Source of the DNA: Cedecea neteri NBRC 105707 = ATCC 33855
Lineage (GTDB): Bacteria > Pseudomonadota > Gammaproteobacteria > Enterobacterales > Enterobacteriaceae
Direction: 5' to 3'
NCBI RefSeq assembly: GCF_001571265.1
Contig: NZ_BCTL01000033.1
Coordinates: forward strand, 1 to 64,000
DNA length: 64,000 bases
Made by a program: the position numbers and the translations under genes. Every line of letters begins with the position of its first letter. Positions within the stretch are counted from its first letter, which is position 1. Below, piece after piece: positions 18,384-28,260 of the stretch. Below the pieces are notes generated by a model that saw only the letters and a program-made list of their open reading frames with translations, searched no databases and was not told the origin of the DNA.

Positions 18384-19586
18384 ATGCGAATTTTTATTGT
18401 TGCGGCCAAGCGTACGCCGATAGGCAGTTTTAGGGGGGCGTTCAGCACCGTGCCTGCCGTCACGCTTGGCGCTGCCGCGATACAGGGGACTCTGGCCGAT
18501 AGTCGAATTGATGCTGGCATTGTAGATGAGGTCATTGTGGGCAACGTGATTGGCGCGGGCCAGGGGATGGGGATCGGGCGGCAGGTTGCTGTGCAGGCAG
18601 GTATTCCTCACCATGTCCCGGCCTACAGCCTGAACATGGTGTGTGGCAGCGGAATGAAGGCTGTGATGGAGGGGTGTGCACATATCAAAGCTGGTGAGAG
18701 CCGCGTTGTGGTTGCCGCCGGGACCGAAAATATGTCTCGCATTCCGTTCGCGCTGGATGCGCAGGTACGTGGCGGTGTCAGACCGGGTAACGTTGAGCTG
18801 CAGGATTTGCTGATCAGCGACGGACTTACCGATGCTTTCCACCAGTATCACATGGGGCTCACGGCGGAAAATATTGCGGTGAAGCTTGGGATCAGCCGTG
18901 AGCAGCAGGACCAGTTTGCGTTTCTGAGTCAGTTCAAGGCGGCGGCGGCGCTAGAGCAGGGGCGATTTAAAAAGGAAATTATTCCTGTTGAGGTGTCGGG
19001 GCGACATGGTGTGAGCCGGATAGACCAGGACGAATACCCTAAGCCCGACACCACACTGAGCAAACTGTCCCGCCTGACCCCGGCTTTTTGCGCGAAAGGT
19101 ACTGTGACAGCCGGCAACGCATCAGGTTTGAATGACGGGGCCAGCGCCTTGCTGATTGCGTCCGAGGAGGCAGTTGAGCAATACCGGCTGGAGCCGATGG
19201 CGGAAATACTCAGTTACGCCCAGGCTGGTGTGGATCCAGAAATTATGGGGCTTGGTCCGGTTCAGGCCACCCTCCGGGCGCTGGCAGGAGCCCGATTACG
19301 CCTTGATGAGATAGATATCTGTGAATGTAACGAGGCATTTGCCGCCCAAACCCTGGGTGTGCTGCAGGAGCTGTCTCGGGAGACGGGGGTGTCTTTCGAC
19401 ACCCTGCTGGCCCGAACAAACCCTAATGGTGGTGCTATCGCGCTCGGACACCCGTTGGGGGCATCGGGTAACCGGATCGTAGTTTCTTTGCTTTATGAAA
19501 TGCGGCGTTGTGGAGCCCGACATGGACTGGCAACGCTTTGTATCGGCGGTGGTATGGGAACGGCCATTATTCTGAAAAGTCTTTAG
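18384..19586 (+). CDS. phaA: Acetyl-CoA acetyltransferase (beta-ketothiolase, PhaA)
   Basis: Condenses two acetyl-CoA to acetoacetyl-CoA, the first step of PHB synthesis. At 400 residues it has the full thiolase fold: nucleophile Cys87 in NMVCGSGMK, His356 in GHPLGASG and Cys386 in LCIGGGMG. The NEAFAAQ and [12 protein letters not shown] blocks are also present. The ATG at 18384 follows a GGAAGG ribosome binding site by nine bases; a TTG at 18375 is less likely. It sits between phaB and the phasin gene in the same direction. Confidence 0.95.
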   Translation: MRIFIVAAKRTPIGSFRGAFSTVPAVTLGAAAIQGTLADSRIDAGIVDEVIVGNVIGAGQGMGIGRQVAVQAGIPHHVPAYSLNMVCGSGMKAVMEGCAHIKAGESRVVVAAGTENMSRIPFALDAQVRGGVRPGNVELQDLLISDGLTDAFHQYHMGLTAENIAVKLGISREQQDQFAFLSQFKAAAALEQGRFKKEIIPVEVSGRHGVSRIDQDEYPKPDTTLSKLSRLTPAFCAKGTVTAGNASGLNDGASALLIASEEAVEQYRLEPMAEILSYAQAGVDPEIMGLGPVQATLRALAGARLRLDEIDICECNEAFAAQTLGVLQELSRETGVSFDTLLARTNPNGGAIALGHPLGASGNRIVVSLLYEMRRCGARHGLATLCIGGGMGTAIILKSL

Positions 19587-19647
19587 CTTTTTGGAAGGTA
19601 ATTCTCTTTTACAGTTGTGATGCTGTTTAATTATTAATTAAGGAATT

Positions 19648-20001
19648 ATGGATATGTATACACAAGCTTTCAAAAATTTTTCTGAGCAATATGAAAAAAT
19701 CTTTAGTCCTTATACCCGGCTGAATAAACTCGTGGCAGAGAAAATTCAGGTTCTGACGGAGATGAATGTCAACGCACTGCAGACCTATAGCCAGGAAGGC
19801 ACGACGACGCTGACGGCGCTTAGTAACGTGAAAGACTTCTCCTCCCTCACGAGTTTCAACAGCCAGCATTTACAAAGCCTGGCAAAAGTGACGCAGCAGT
19901 GTATTGACGATTGCCATCGATACAGTGAAATCGCAAAGCAGTTTAAAAAAGAAGTGGATGCGATACTTTCTGAAACCACAGCGCAGGTAAGATCTGCATG
20001 A
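19648..20001 (+). CDS. phaP: Phasin (PHB granule surface protein)
   Basis: This 117-residue, almost fully helical, amphipathic protein has the phasin pattern (FSEQYEKIFSPYTRLNKLVA and LQSLAKVTQQCIDDCHRYSE). Phasins coat PHB granules and control their size. A strong AAGGAATT ribosome binding site precedes the ATG. The gene lies between phaA and phaC, and a stable hairpin follows its stop, consistent with phasin being made in excess over the synthase. The phaP symbol rests on family and context. Confidence 0.85.
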   Translation: MDMYTQAFKNFSEQYEKIFSPYTRLNKLVAEKIQVLTEMNVNALQTYSQEGTTTLTALSNVKDFSSLTSFNSQHLQSLAKVTQQCIDDCHRYSEIAKQFKKEVDAILSETTAQVRSA

Positions 20002-20008
20002 TAACGTC

Positions 20009-20043
20009 TCCGGCCTTATTCGGGGATACCGGGTAAGGCCGGA
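20009..20043 (+). promoter_or_regulatory. Intercistronic hairpin between phaP and phaC
   Basis: Perfect 10-bp stem TCCGGCCTTA / TAAGGCCGGA with a 15-base loop and no T-run. It could protect the phaBAP message 3' end and lower phaC expression. Confidence 0.55.
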
Positions 20044-20061
20044 TCATAAAGAGACAGCACA

Positions 20062-21795
20062 ATGATTGGAACGTTGATGTTAAATTATATTGATGCCCTC
20101 ATCCGCATTAGCAAGGGAGGGGCTGACGATAACCCTCATTCTCCAGGTGGGATCCTTTCACCGATATTAAACAAACTCTATGAGATTAATATGGGGGATC
20201 TGAGCGCGGCGATGGCCTTGCAGTTTCAGATGTCTGAGGGCATGAATGAGCGATGGCAGGTCTGGTGGCAGCGACAAAGTGAGCTGATGTCGGGGGCTGG
20301 CTATACCGACAAAGAACAGCTGTTTTCGGCTCCGGAATGGAACAATGCGGATGCCTATACCTGCATCAAAGATCATTATCTTTACATCAGTCAGCTGATT
20401 GAAAATAGTGTGTCGTTATTACAATGCCAGGATGAAACGCTCAACATGCGCCTGAAATTTTTCAGTCGCCAGTTTTTGAGTGCGTTGTCTCCGGCTAATT
20501 TTATTTTTTCCAACCCTGAGGTTGCTGCGTTGACTGCGAAAACGCAGGGAGAAAATCTGATCGCAGGGATGAACAATCTGCTCGAGGATGCCCGGTGCAG
20601 TAATGAGGTACTGAATGTCAGGCAAGTCAGTAAAACAGCTTTTATGCCGGGTAAAAATCTGGCGACAACCCCGGGCGACGTGGTTTTCAGGAATGAAATT
20701 TGTGAGATTATTCAGTATCGGCCTTTAACAAAAATGGTTGAACACACGCCATTGCTTATCATTCCTCCGCTCATCAACAAGTTTTACATACTCGATCTCA
20801 GTGAAACAAAATCGATGGTCAGGTGGCTTCTTGAGCAGGGGCATTGTGTCTTCATGTTGTCATGGAAAAACCCGGATCACTCTCAGCAGAATACGAACTT
20901 TGAAAACTACGTTTTGAATGGCGTGGTCAAAGCGGTCAGTGTGGTAGAAAGCATTACCGGCAGCGATCAGGTTAATGCGGTGGGGTATTGCCTTGGTGGC
21001 ACCTTACTGGCGGCGTCGGTCGCTTATTACGCGGCCAGAAGGATGAAAAAACACATTAAGAGTGCGACCTATCTGGCAACCATTATTGACTTCTCAATGC
21101 CTGGTGAGCTGGAGGTGTTTTGCGATCCTCAACTGATCGCCGTGATTGATGAACAGAACCGGCAGCGGGGGTACATGGATGGCCGACAGCTGAATGTGAC
21201 ATTTAATTTATTGCGTGAGAATACGTTGTACTGGAATTACTACGTCGATCGCTATCTCAAAGGAAAATCGCTGAGCAGTTTTGATCTTCTCTACTGGAGC
21301 AGTGACAGCACAAATATGACGGCAGCCTGTTGGTACGATATTGTCCAGGGATTCTACCTTGAAAACCGTCTTGTCCAGCCCAGGTCGTGCAAAATTGGCG
21401 GCGTCTATATTGATATCACAAGGGTGGATATTCCGGCTTATTTTGTTGCAACGCAGGAAGATCACATTGCGTTGTGGCAAGGCGTTTACGAAGGGGCCCG
21501 ATATTTTAAAGAGCATGCCACCTTTGTGTTGGGGAAATCAGGACATGTGGCCGGGATTATTAATCCGCCTGCCAAAGGAAAATATGGTTACTGGGAAAAT
21601 TCGCAACCCTCTGAATGCCCTGATCAGTGGTTGTCGAATGCGCATGAGCATGCAGGTTCATGGTGGGAGCACTGGGGCCGTTGGTTAAAAGCAACAGAGA
21701 AAAAAGAACCGGTGACCGCGTATGCTACCGGGAATGAATTGCATCCCGTTTTGGGGGCAGCACCGGGTGAATATGTTATGGAAAAATTGGTTTAA
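20062..21795 (+). CDS. phaC: Polyhydroxyalkanoate synthase (PhaC, class I type)
   Basis: Polymerises (R)-3-hydroxybutyryl-CoA into PHB on the granule. The 577-residue length and single-gene form fit class I. The lipase-like box GYCLGG holds nucleophile Cys310, with Asp467 in TQEDHIALW and His495 in GKSGHVAGI completing the triad. Other conserved blocks are PPLINKFYILDL, SWKNPD and NGVVKAVSVVESI. An AGAGA element precedes the ATG. It follows the phasin gene by 60 bp and completes a self-sufficient PHB pathway with phaA and phaB. Confidence 0.95.
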   Translation: MIGTLMLNYIDALIRISKGGADDNPHSPGGILSPILNKLYEINMGDLSAAMALQFQMSEGMNERWQVWWQRQSELMSGAGYTDKEQLFSAPEWNNADAYTCIKDHYLYISQLIENSVSLLQCQDETLNMRLKFFSRQFLSALSPANFIFSNPEVAALTAKTQGENLIAGMNNLLEDARCSNEVLNVRQVSKTAFMPGKNLATTPGDVVFRNEICEIIQYRPLTKMVEHTPLLIIPPLINKFYILDLSETKSMVRWLLEQGHCVFMLSWKNPDHSQQNTNFENYVLNGVVKAVSVVESITGSDQVNAVGYCLGGTLLAASVAYYAARRMKKHIKSATYLATIIDFSMPGELEVFCDPQLIAVIDEQNRQRGYMDGRQLNVTFNLLRENTLYWNYYVDRYLKGKSLSSFDLLYWSSDSTNMTAACWYDIVQGFYLENRLVQPRSCKIGGVYIDITRVDIPAYFVATQEDHIALWQGVYEGARYFKEHATFVLGKSGHVAGIINPPAKGKYGYWENSQPSECPDQWLSNAHEHAGSWWEHWGRWLKATEKKEPVTAYATGNELHPVLGAAPGEYVMEKLV

Positions 21796-21859
21796 GAGGA
21801 TGCAATAAAGCGCGATGACAAGTGTATATGGTGTCTTCAAAAAGGGAGGAAATAAGAAG

Positions 21860-22030
21860 ATGAAAGACTTTATTCTCTTTATTGATCTTATGGTCACGCA
21901 CTTTAATCGGAATTTGAATGATGTCCTGCTGATGCTTCCCATTTCTGACGATGAGCGAAATGAGCTATCTGTACTATATAAACAAACCAAAGAAATATTG
22001 ATTCCTCCCTCTCATACTCAGCAGAAGTGA
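21860..22030 (+). CDS. Small protein at the end of the PHB operon
   Basis: From the ATG at 21860 the product is 56 residues, MKDFILFIDLMVTHFNRNLN then DVLLMLPISDDERNELSVLY. It is acidic, with an amphipathic helix. A very strong GGGAGGA ribosome binding site lies nine bases upstream, so this start is better than 21815. It begins 64 bp after phaC on the same strand, so cotranscription is likely. I do not recognise the family; a granule-associated or regulatory role is inference from position. Confidence 0.6.
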   Translation: MKDFILFIDLMVTHFNRNLNDVLLMLPISDDERNELSVLYKQTKEILIPPSHTQQK

Positions 22031-22247
22031 CGGGATAAAACGGCTATCTTCGTTGAAGAGGGGAATTCTTATGCCTCCCCGGGGCGATTTCTTATCGCGT
22101 GCGGTGTGCCTTCGGGGAGCCGGGATGTCCCCGGCAATGCGCCGGGTGGGAACGTCTGTATTTTCCTGCCCAGGCCGTACACGTTACGGCCACCCCTGCG
22201 GATGCTGATGGTTGAAAAGGGCGCGTGCCCAGGAGTATCGAGTTTGT

Positions 22248-22559
22248 ATGAAGCATAAAATGAATTCAGACACCGGTAAATGCATGATGTGTGGCCATCC
22301 CCTGCCTCTGCAGACTGTCCAGAAACTCTGCGATCGTTGCCTGTCTGTCTTTTCCCCCGTATCCGGTAGTCGAAAAATAATGCGGGCGATGTTAATGCTG
22401 TTCCTGGTGATTATCATCGGTCTGGTGCTGGAGGGGCTATGGGCAACAGGTACCATTGCCCCACACAACTGGTTTTGCTCTTCACGTGCGAGAAAATCGC
22501 TGTCCGCGAGAAAGGGGGACATGGACAGTATATTCAGGTTGTACTGCTCTTCCATTTAA
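22248..22559 (+). CDS. Zinc-ribbon membrane protein
   Basis: The N-terminal part has two CxxC pairs, CMMC (KCMMCGHPLP) and CDRC (KLCDRCLSVF), typical of a small zinc ribbon. A membrane helix follows (IMRAMLMLFLVIIIGLVLEG). The region after about residue 80 is basic and less protein-like, so the true end may differ. The start at 22248 is preferred over 22212 because the residues before it look random, but no strong ribosome binding site is visible. Function unknown. Confidence 0.5.
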   Translation: MKHKMNSDTGKCMMCGHPLPLQTVQKLCDRCLSVFSPVSGSRKIMRAMLMLFLVIIIGLVLEGLWATGTIAPHNWFCSSRARKSLSARKGDMDSIFRLYCSSI

Positions 22560-22619
22560 TATGTTGATTAAACTGCATTATTTACCATCTCTGAAACCAA
22601 AAGGGGGGGGTAAGGGGCA

Positions 22620-23015
22620 AGCTTTTTCAACGCACCAGCTTACTGTGAAGCATATTCACCTGGTCGCCGCTCAGTTCTTCAATCCAGGCAGAATAGACTT
22701 CGTAAACCATTTACGCGTTTTCATGTCCCATCTGACTAGCAATAAAAGAGGGGTTCGCACTGGCCGATAATAACCAGCATGCTTAAGAATGGCGTGTATG
22801 GTAGGGATTCCGGCGGCGAACTCCAGCACGTTTTACAGCGGCGTCCCAGCACTCACCAATGCTTGATACGCTGTAATACGGTTTTTGTTCACCTTTACGC
22901 ATGCGCGGCATAAAAACAAAGCGTAGGTGTTGGGTTTCCGTGCGGCCATCAAGTCCGGTCTTCTCTGCGAGTGATCCATTCCTCGTTAAAAATGACCTGT
23001 GACATGCTGCACCTC
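22620..23015 (-). pseudogene. Phage integrase C-terminus joined to an excisionase start
   Basis: The minus strand, read across frameshifts, gives the end of a tyrosine recombinase: KGEQKPYY, SIGECWDAAVKRAG, RNPYHT, ANPSFI, SQMGHENA-like and VYSAWIEELSGDQVNM. This is the catalytic box II region with H-x-x-R and the active Tyr neighbourhood. Upstream, at about 22980-23012, MSQVIFNEEWI resembles the start of a small phage excisionase. The middle of both genes is deleted. It marks a former prophage integration module; no att site was identified. Confidence 0.5.
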
Positions 23016-23101
23016 AGCTCGGTTACACCCTTTAGTGCGTCCGTAATTTAAAAACTGAACTATGGAAATCAGGCGCCAGGGCGGCGCCCGCTGATCATCG
23101 T

Positions 23102-23359
23102 TTGCTCTTATCTGGTGGCTTCACGCCCACGGACTTAAACTTCGTGAGCGTTACCATTACTTACGCAGCGCCGCAGCTGCCAGCTGTATCTGATGGCTGG
23201 GTGATTGTGCCGAAGGAGGCGACGGCGGAGATGATTTCCTCTGGTATCTGCGCCCACTATGGCCATAGCAAAATTCAAATTCATGGTAGGACTGCAGCGG
23301 GTCCGATGGAGTGTGCTTATGTGGCTTATGAATACATTACTAACATCGCGGTGTATTAA
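23102..23359 (+). pseudogene. Ea22-like phage protein remnant
   Basis: From about residue 24 the frame reads YAAPQLPAVSDGWVIVPKEA then TAEMISSGICAHYG. The pattern YAAP-x-P-x-VPxGWxxVPxxPTxEM is common at the ends of lambdoid-type Ea22/early proteins. The first 20 residues do not fit and no ribosome binding site is seen, so this is probably the tail of a longer gene that has been lost. Confidence 0.45.
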
Positions 23360-23627
23360 TCAACGGGGAGCAGGTCAGAGGAATGAAGAGCGGTGCTAAT
23401 GGTTACAAACGGGTATTGCTAAGGTCAATATGGGGGTTGCATTCACTGGCCTGTTTATTTGTGAACGCTTATTATGAGTGGCCAACTAACATCAGGCTGG
23501 TTGCTATGATGTTACCCGGCACAAGAAGCGTATAACCCTGCGTTTTGATTTCAAACATTGGGAGCATGGTTATTCTGTAAGAATGTGCCACACTTCCAGT
23601 TATCGTCCAGCCGCGTTGCTAACCCGA

Positions 23628-25166
23628 ATGAAAAATTTTCGCTCACACCACCTATACCGCATTGCCCTGTCGATTCTTGTACTTATCCTCTGCTTGGCTG
23701 GGGCAACGATTTTCCTCTATGCACAAACTGCTCATTGGGTAAGAAGTCAGCAGAATGACAACATGGACCGCGCACAGCATCAGCTTGATTCTCTTTTAAC
23801 GCATGTCGATCAGTCGGCGCAATCCATGCGGGCGTTGGTTGGTGCGGCCTGCACATCGCAAACGATAACTGAGCTGCGTCGTTACCTGGCTATCACACCT
23901 AATGTGGGGAACATTGAGCTGGCGAAGTCGGGGGCAGTCTATTGTTCCTCTTTGCTCGGCGCGGTACCTCCCGACACAGAAAAGCGGGAAGAGAAGCGTC
24001 TCTACCTGAGTGACACGACCATGACCTTGCCGGGGCACCCCTTTGTCGTGTTTCATGTACATGAGGGCGCGGAGGGTCTTTATACCAGCACGGATGGTTA
24101 TTATATTCGCAATATTCTGGAGTCGGCCTCTGAGCTTTCACCTGTGGTGTTGTTGACCGAACAGGGGTGGATGGCACAGGACGGGATCATTCATTCTTCA
24201 TTGTTTCCCCGTCAGCAAAACATACAGCTCCACTCTGCGGCTTACGGCTATCGGCTTTATTCAAACATCAGTACCACGGATATCATTGCGGTCTCTCTGA
24301 GGAACAGCCGGATTACAATGATGATCCTTGCCGGGTTGTGTGTGGCCATTGCTATCGCCAGCTATGTCTGGTCTGGCCGGCCACGGACGCCTGAAAAATT
24401 ATTGGCCATTGCGATGAAGAATCATGAACTGCACCCTTATTATCAGCCCATTGTAAAGGGCGAGCCGCCGGTGCCTGTCGGATGTGAAGTGCTGGTTCGC
24501 TGGCTGCACAAAAGCAATCTCATTCCTCCGGATCAGTTCATTCCACTGGCCGAAGAAACCGGGCTCATCATTCCGCTTACGCGACAGCTCATCAAAGATA
24601 TCACTAACGAATTTGTAATGTCATATGAGCCGGTTGACCCGTTTTATATCAGCGTTAACATGAGCGCACGTCATCTGCAGTCTGAGGAGCTGGAAGCGGA
24701 TCTGGAGTATTTCCTTATGCGGGCTGGCAGCAATATCCGTCTGGTTCTGGAGATAACCGAGCGTGAAATTATCACCGGTGATGACCGGGTCAGGATCCGA
24801 ATCGAACAACTGAAAGCCAGAGGTGTCAAGTTTGCTCTGGATGATTTTGGTACTGGATATTCGACGCTGGAGACTCTGCGCCACACCCCCGTTGAATTGA
24901 TTAAGATTGATCGGCTCTTCACGTCTGGCATAGGGCGCAATGATTTATGCGAGGCCATCATAGGTAATGTTGTGGATCTGGCGAAGCGGATCGGTACCGG
25001 CCTTATTGCTGAGGGGGTGGAAACGGAGGAGCAAATCACATTTCTCAGGCAGCAGGGAGATATGGCATACCAGGGCTATCTTTTTTCAAAACCTCTTCCT
25101 GGAGAGAGTTTCAAAAAATGGCTGGCTCAGATGTCTGTCCGGGAGAATGACACTGGGGAACGCTGA
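23628..25166 (+). CDS. Cyclic-di-GMP phosphodiesterase with CSS and EAL domains
   Basis: This membrane protein hydrolyses c-di-GMP. It has an N-terminal transmembrane helix (LYRIALSILVLILCLAGATI), then a periplasmic CSS-motif domain with the redox signature VYCSSL. A second membrane helix (ITMMILAGLCVAIAIASYVW) leads to a cytoplasmic EAL domain. The EAL catalytic residues are present: E in EVLVRW (in place of EALLRW), N in SVNMS, E in LEITERE, DDFGTG, K in IKIDR and E in AEGVETEEQ. It resembles the PdeB/PdeC (YjcC) group of enterobacteria. Start codons at 23583 and 23628 are both open; I chose 23628 because the membrane segment follows directly. Confidence 0.9.
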   Translation: MKNFRSHHLYRIALSILVLILCLAGATIFLYAQTAHWVRSQQNDNMDRAQHQLDSLLTHVDQSAQSMRALVGAACTSQTITELRRYLAITPNVGNIELAKSGAVYCSSLLGAVPPDTEKREEKRLYLSDTTMTLPGHPFVVFHVHEGAEGLYTSTDGYYIRNILESASELSPVVLLTEQGWMAQDGIIHSSLFPRQQNIQLHSAAYGYRLYSNISTTDIIAVSLRNSRITMMILAGLCVAIAIASYVWSGRPRTPEKLLAIAMKNHELHPYYQPIVKGEPPVPVGCEVLVRWLHKSNLIPPDQFIPLAEETGLIIPLTRQLIKDITNEFVMSYEPVDPFYISVNMSARHLQSEELEADLEYFLMRAGSNIRLVLEITEREIITGDDRVRIRIEQLKARGVKFALDDFGTGYSTLETLRHTPVELIKIDRLFTSGIGRNDLCEAIIGNVVDLAKRIGTGLIAEGVETEEQITFLRQQGDMAYQGYLFSKPLPGESFKKWLAQMSVRENDTGER

Positions 25167-25580
25167 CATCGCTTGTGTCATCCCCGTTATTTCTGTGTTG
25201 GTTCAAGTGACAGATAATTTAGATGTTCGGTGGCAGGGGCAGAGACTGTGTTCAGCCGGAGGAAGTGAGATATTCCCGGGTATCTCTGAGATAAGACGTT
25301 TTGTTGATCAGACTACACATCACGGGAACTACAAGCAGCGGACCGTGCGGGACCGCCAGTAGGTGCGGTGTCGGGGGCATTTTTTGTTTTCGCACGGGCC
25401 AGTGCCAGGCCGGGCTGGTGTTCGCGGAAATTTCAATGAACCGAGAGTATTTTCCATTTGCCTGGTGGATTGTTCGGGGTAATACTTTTCCCAAATTGGG
25501 CGGCAACGTACATTGTTTTGTCGTTGTAACGTATTGTTAGCGCAGATGGACAGAGCGTTGCCCTTGACGAAATCTTTTAC
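25167..25580. other. Intergenic, before the tRNA pair
   Basis: No gene recognised. A short inverted repeat TGACA/TGTCA lies just after the EAL gene stop. Confidence 0.4.
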
Positions 25581-25656
<76 letters not shown>

Positions 25657-25660
25657 GAAT

Positions 25661-25735
<75 letters not shown>

Positions 25736-26204
25736 GCACAGCGTTTTACATGTGGGAAACCGGTCCAGCCGGCAGTATATGTCCGCCTGCCAGTGATTTT
25801 TCGCGTACATCGCTATTACGAAGCCTGAACATTTCTATGATAGTTTACTCGCAGCCATGAGTATGTCTTCCGGTTTTCTATTTTTCGTGCGGGTTTATGA
25901 TTCAGAAGGCCCATACCTCAATCTGTTGTCTGTTGAATATATCGCGCTGGCTTTTTTAGCTTAAGAGCTTAAGAGGCCATATGCTGGATTCATTAGCTGT
26001 GAATGATGGGAAGAAAACGAATATGTCATCGACTCGTATCGTCATTCGTTGACATAAAAAATCATTATGCCGATGATGTTAACTGTAATAAATTGCTCGC
26101 GCATGAAAGAAAGTTCTTAATTTTATGAAGGTTGTGCGATTAGCAATAGCCTGAAAAAAGCGGCAACCATAAACTTTTCTTTTTAAGTCACAGAGAGAAC
26201 TTTT
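25736..26204. other. Intergenic with possible promoter
   Basis: No gene. A TTGACA hexamer at about 26049 lies 150 bp before the next gene, but the matching -10 box is weak. Confidence 0.35.
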
Positions 26205-26729
26205 ATGGCAGGGAATCGTTATTTCCCCTCAATGCGAAAAAGTGCCGGGTCACTTAGCCGATATATCTTCAGTCTTCAATCGGCTGTTGCAACATTTATT
26301 GCTGACTATCTTGATTATGTAGCCTGTTCGTTTCTTTGTGAGGATCGATATCCTGAACAGGATATCGATGATGAGTCTATTCATATTGGCCAGATGTCAG
26401 CCGGACGTATTAAATGGGACGTATGCTACCTTAGTCTCCGGATCAATGACGCGACGAAAATGGATTTTTTCATTCGGGCAGACTACTCCGTTAGTACGAA
26501 AAAGGCGTTGCCGAAACTTCACCAACAGATATTCTGGTGCACTATCTGGGCAGCAGGAGACCACCTGGCATTTGAACTGGCAGAGCTCGATGGTTCTCTG
26601 ATCCAGTGTTTCTGGTTAGACAGAAAGGTTGGTCAGGGCACTTTTCGGCCTGTTGTTGATGAAATTCGAAGATATATTCATGCTGGACAAAGAAGGGCCG
26701 AGTTACAAAAGGCAGAGGTACACCCGTGA
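26205..26729 (+). CDS. Uncharacterised protein, paralog of the gene at 27563
   Basis: A 174-residue soluble protein of no recognised family. It shares a colinear core with the downstream 177-residue protein: IHIGQM/IQIGEE, IKWDVCYLSLRI/IIWGIGYIGLKM, IFWCTIWAAGDHL/VFRCSIWVSVDIL, and GTFRPVVDEIRRYI/GVFQPVVKEIKKCL. The two are therefore diverged duplicates about 0.8 kb apart in the same direction. An AGAGAG ribosome binding site precedes the ATG. No signal peptide or membrane segment. Tandem diverged copies are common among effectors, immunity proteins and regulators, but no role can be assigned. Confidence 0.7.
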   Translation: MAGNRYFPSMRKSAGSLSRYIFSLQSAVATFIADYLDYVACSFLCEDRYPEQDIDDESIHIGQMSAGRIKWDVCYLSLRINDATKMDFFIRADYSVSTKKALPKLHQQIFWCTIWAAGDHLAFELAELDGSLIQCFWLDRKVGQGTFRPVVDEIRRYIHAGQRRAELQKAEVHP

Positions 26730-27562
26730 AGCGTTTGAAAGGCCGACGGTTTTGTACGCGGCGAGGCAATGAATGGAATCGTTCACCGGAGAGTAAACCG
26801 GCGAAAAGGGTAAATGAAGAAAAATTTGGACGTGATGCTGAAGTCTTTAAGACGCCTGGCCGAATAGTCTGAGCGCCTGAGGCGTCACGGCATTCTGTTC
26901 TCAGGGAGAACATCTCGTTGATTTACGTACTGACACAGATCGGAACGATGATTCTCATTGGGCCAAAAATTACACAGTGGCCAGAAAAGTGAGGGACAGC
27001 ATAATGGAGGCCCTGTCCCGGCAGGGCCGGGTAGCGATCAGGTTATAAATTTTTATAATTTAGTAGACTGTATTGATAGTATTTTAAAGGAAATTCCCAA
27101 TGACTTCTCTTCCTGCGCAAGGGGAAGGTGTGTGGAGCATTTTTTACGTTCAATGGATTGTCATTTTTTATAATAAAGGATCTATAGTGTTTGATGTTTT
27201 TTAACAATTTTGGTAAGTATGCATTATGCAGTAGTATTGATCAGCCTTCTGTTGAAGGCCTCGCAATATTATTTTTTGATTTACATCGTGCAGAATATGG
27301 TGTGTTTATTCTTTAGATATTTCATGCGCTGGTTCGCGCTGTCTCTATTTCCTCATTCACATATATATTTAAGATGCGTGTATTCTCTGGCTAATATTCT
27401 TTTTTGAGAGCGGTGGTATGCGGGTGACAATGCTTAGAATAAACTTAATATAGAAAGTTCCGATTTTTTTAATTATTCGGCTTTTACTTCGATATATCTG
27501 GGGCTTCAGTTTTTTGTCAACCAAGGTATCAACACTCTGGTCTTTTAAAAAAGGAGGTGACT
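26730..27562. other. Spacer between the two paralogs
   Basis: No convincing gene. A GGCCCTG/CAGGGCC inverted repeat lies near 27008-27029, without a T-run. The right half is AT-rich. Confidence 0.4.
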
Positions 27563-28093
27563 GTGGGCGAGTCTTTTCATGTAAACCGGGACAGGAAAAA
27601 AAGAAGCCAGTCCCGTGAATATAAACTTTTACTTCAGTCTGCGGCTGCAATGCTGGTTTCTGATTATACCATGGACGAATTTTTGCCGGGAAGACCATCT
27701 ACCCGCCGGCGTGGCAGGCCGGAATATACGAGCGAGTTCTCTACTATTCAGATAGGCGAGGAAGTTAAACAGGATATTATCTGGGGAATAGGATATATCG
27801 GTCTAAAGATGGACAATGAAATGAAGCTCAATTTTTGTATCAATGCAAAAATGCTGGTTGATCATGCATGTCATTCAACTGAAAACTTTTCTAAAGTATT
27901 CAGGTGTTCTATTTGGGTATCTGTGGATATATTACGTGTGAGGCTCGCCGACCAGAACGGAGATTTGCTCAAGAACTTTTGGTTTGATGAGGAGATTACT
28001 CAGGGTGTTTTTCAACCGGTGGTGAAGGAAATTAAGAAGTGTCTTCAACATCAAGGGCACAGAATGAGGACGTCCACCAGCCAAAGGCCTTAA
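27563..28093 (+). CDS. Uncharacterised protein, paralog of the gene at 26205
   Basis: A soluble protein of 176 residues with the same core as the 26205-26729 product (see the aligned blocks there), but a different and more basic N-terminus (HVNRDRKKRSQSREYK) and a loop RRRGRPEY. The start is GTG at 27563: AAGGAGGTGA, a full complement of the 16S rRNA tail, ends three bases before it. A GTG at 27557 lies inside that site and is unlikely. The strong site suggests high translation. Function unknown. Confidence 0.7.
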   Translation: MGESFHVNRDRKKRSQSREYKLLLQSAAAMLVSDYTMDEFLPGRPSTRRRGRPEYTSEFSTIQIGEEVKQDIIWGIGYIGLKMDNEMKLNFCINAKMLVDHACHSTENFSKVFRCSIWVSVDILRVRLADQNGDLLKNFWFDEEITQGVFQPVVKEIKKCLQHQGHRMRTSTSQRP

Positions 28094-28260
28094 GAAACGT
28101 TGATATCCTCCCCGTCCCTGCGGGCGGGGATTTCTGCGGTGTGCAACCAAAGCCTGGCTATGAGGTTCCTCACGGCATGTCCTGCAGCTAAAATGCTACC
28201 TGCACCGTTAATACCGACATTCCCGGTATCTCTGCCTGTCTGGTATCCCCGGTTTACTTT
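28094..28260 (-). mobile_element. IS200/IS605-family end with TnpB C-terminal relic
   Basis: The minus strand reads NVGINGAGSILAAGHAVRNL, like the zinc-ribbon-distal tail of TnpB/OrfB (NADxNAAxNILAAGHAV). It ends in a GC-rich hairpin (28107-28130, CCCCGTCCC...GGGCGGGG) next to GATATC. That hairpin layout is typical of the right end of these elements. The rest of TnpB upstream is not readable. It sits directly after the 27563 gene stop. Confidence 0.55.

Noticed and set aside
18306..18851. 181-codon minus frame
   Set aside because: Antisense shadow of phaA.
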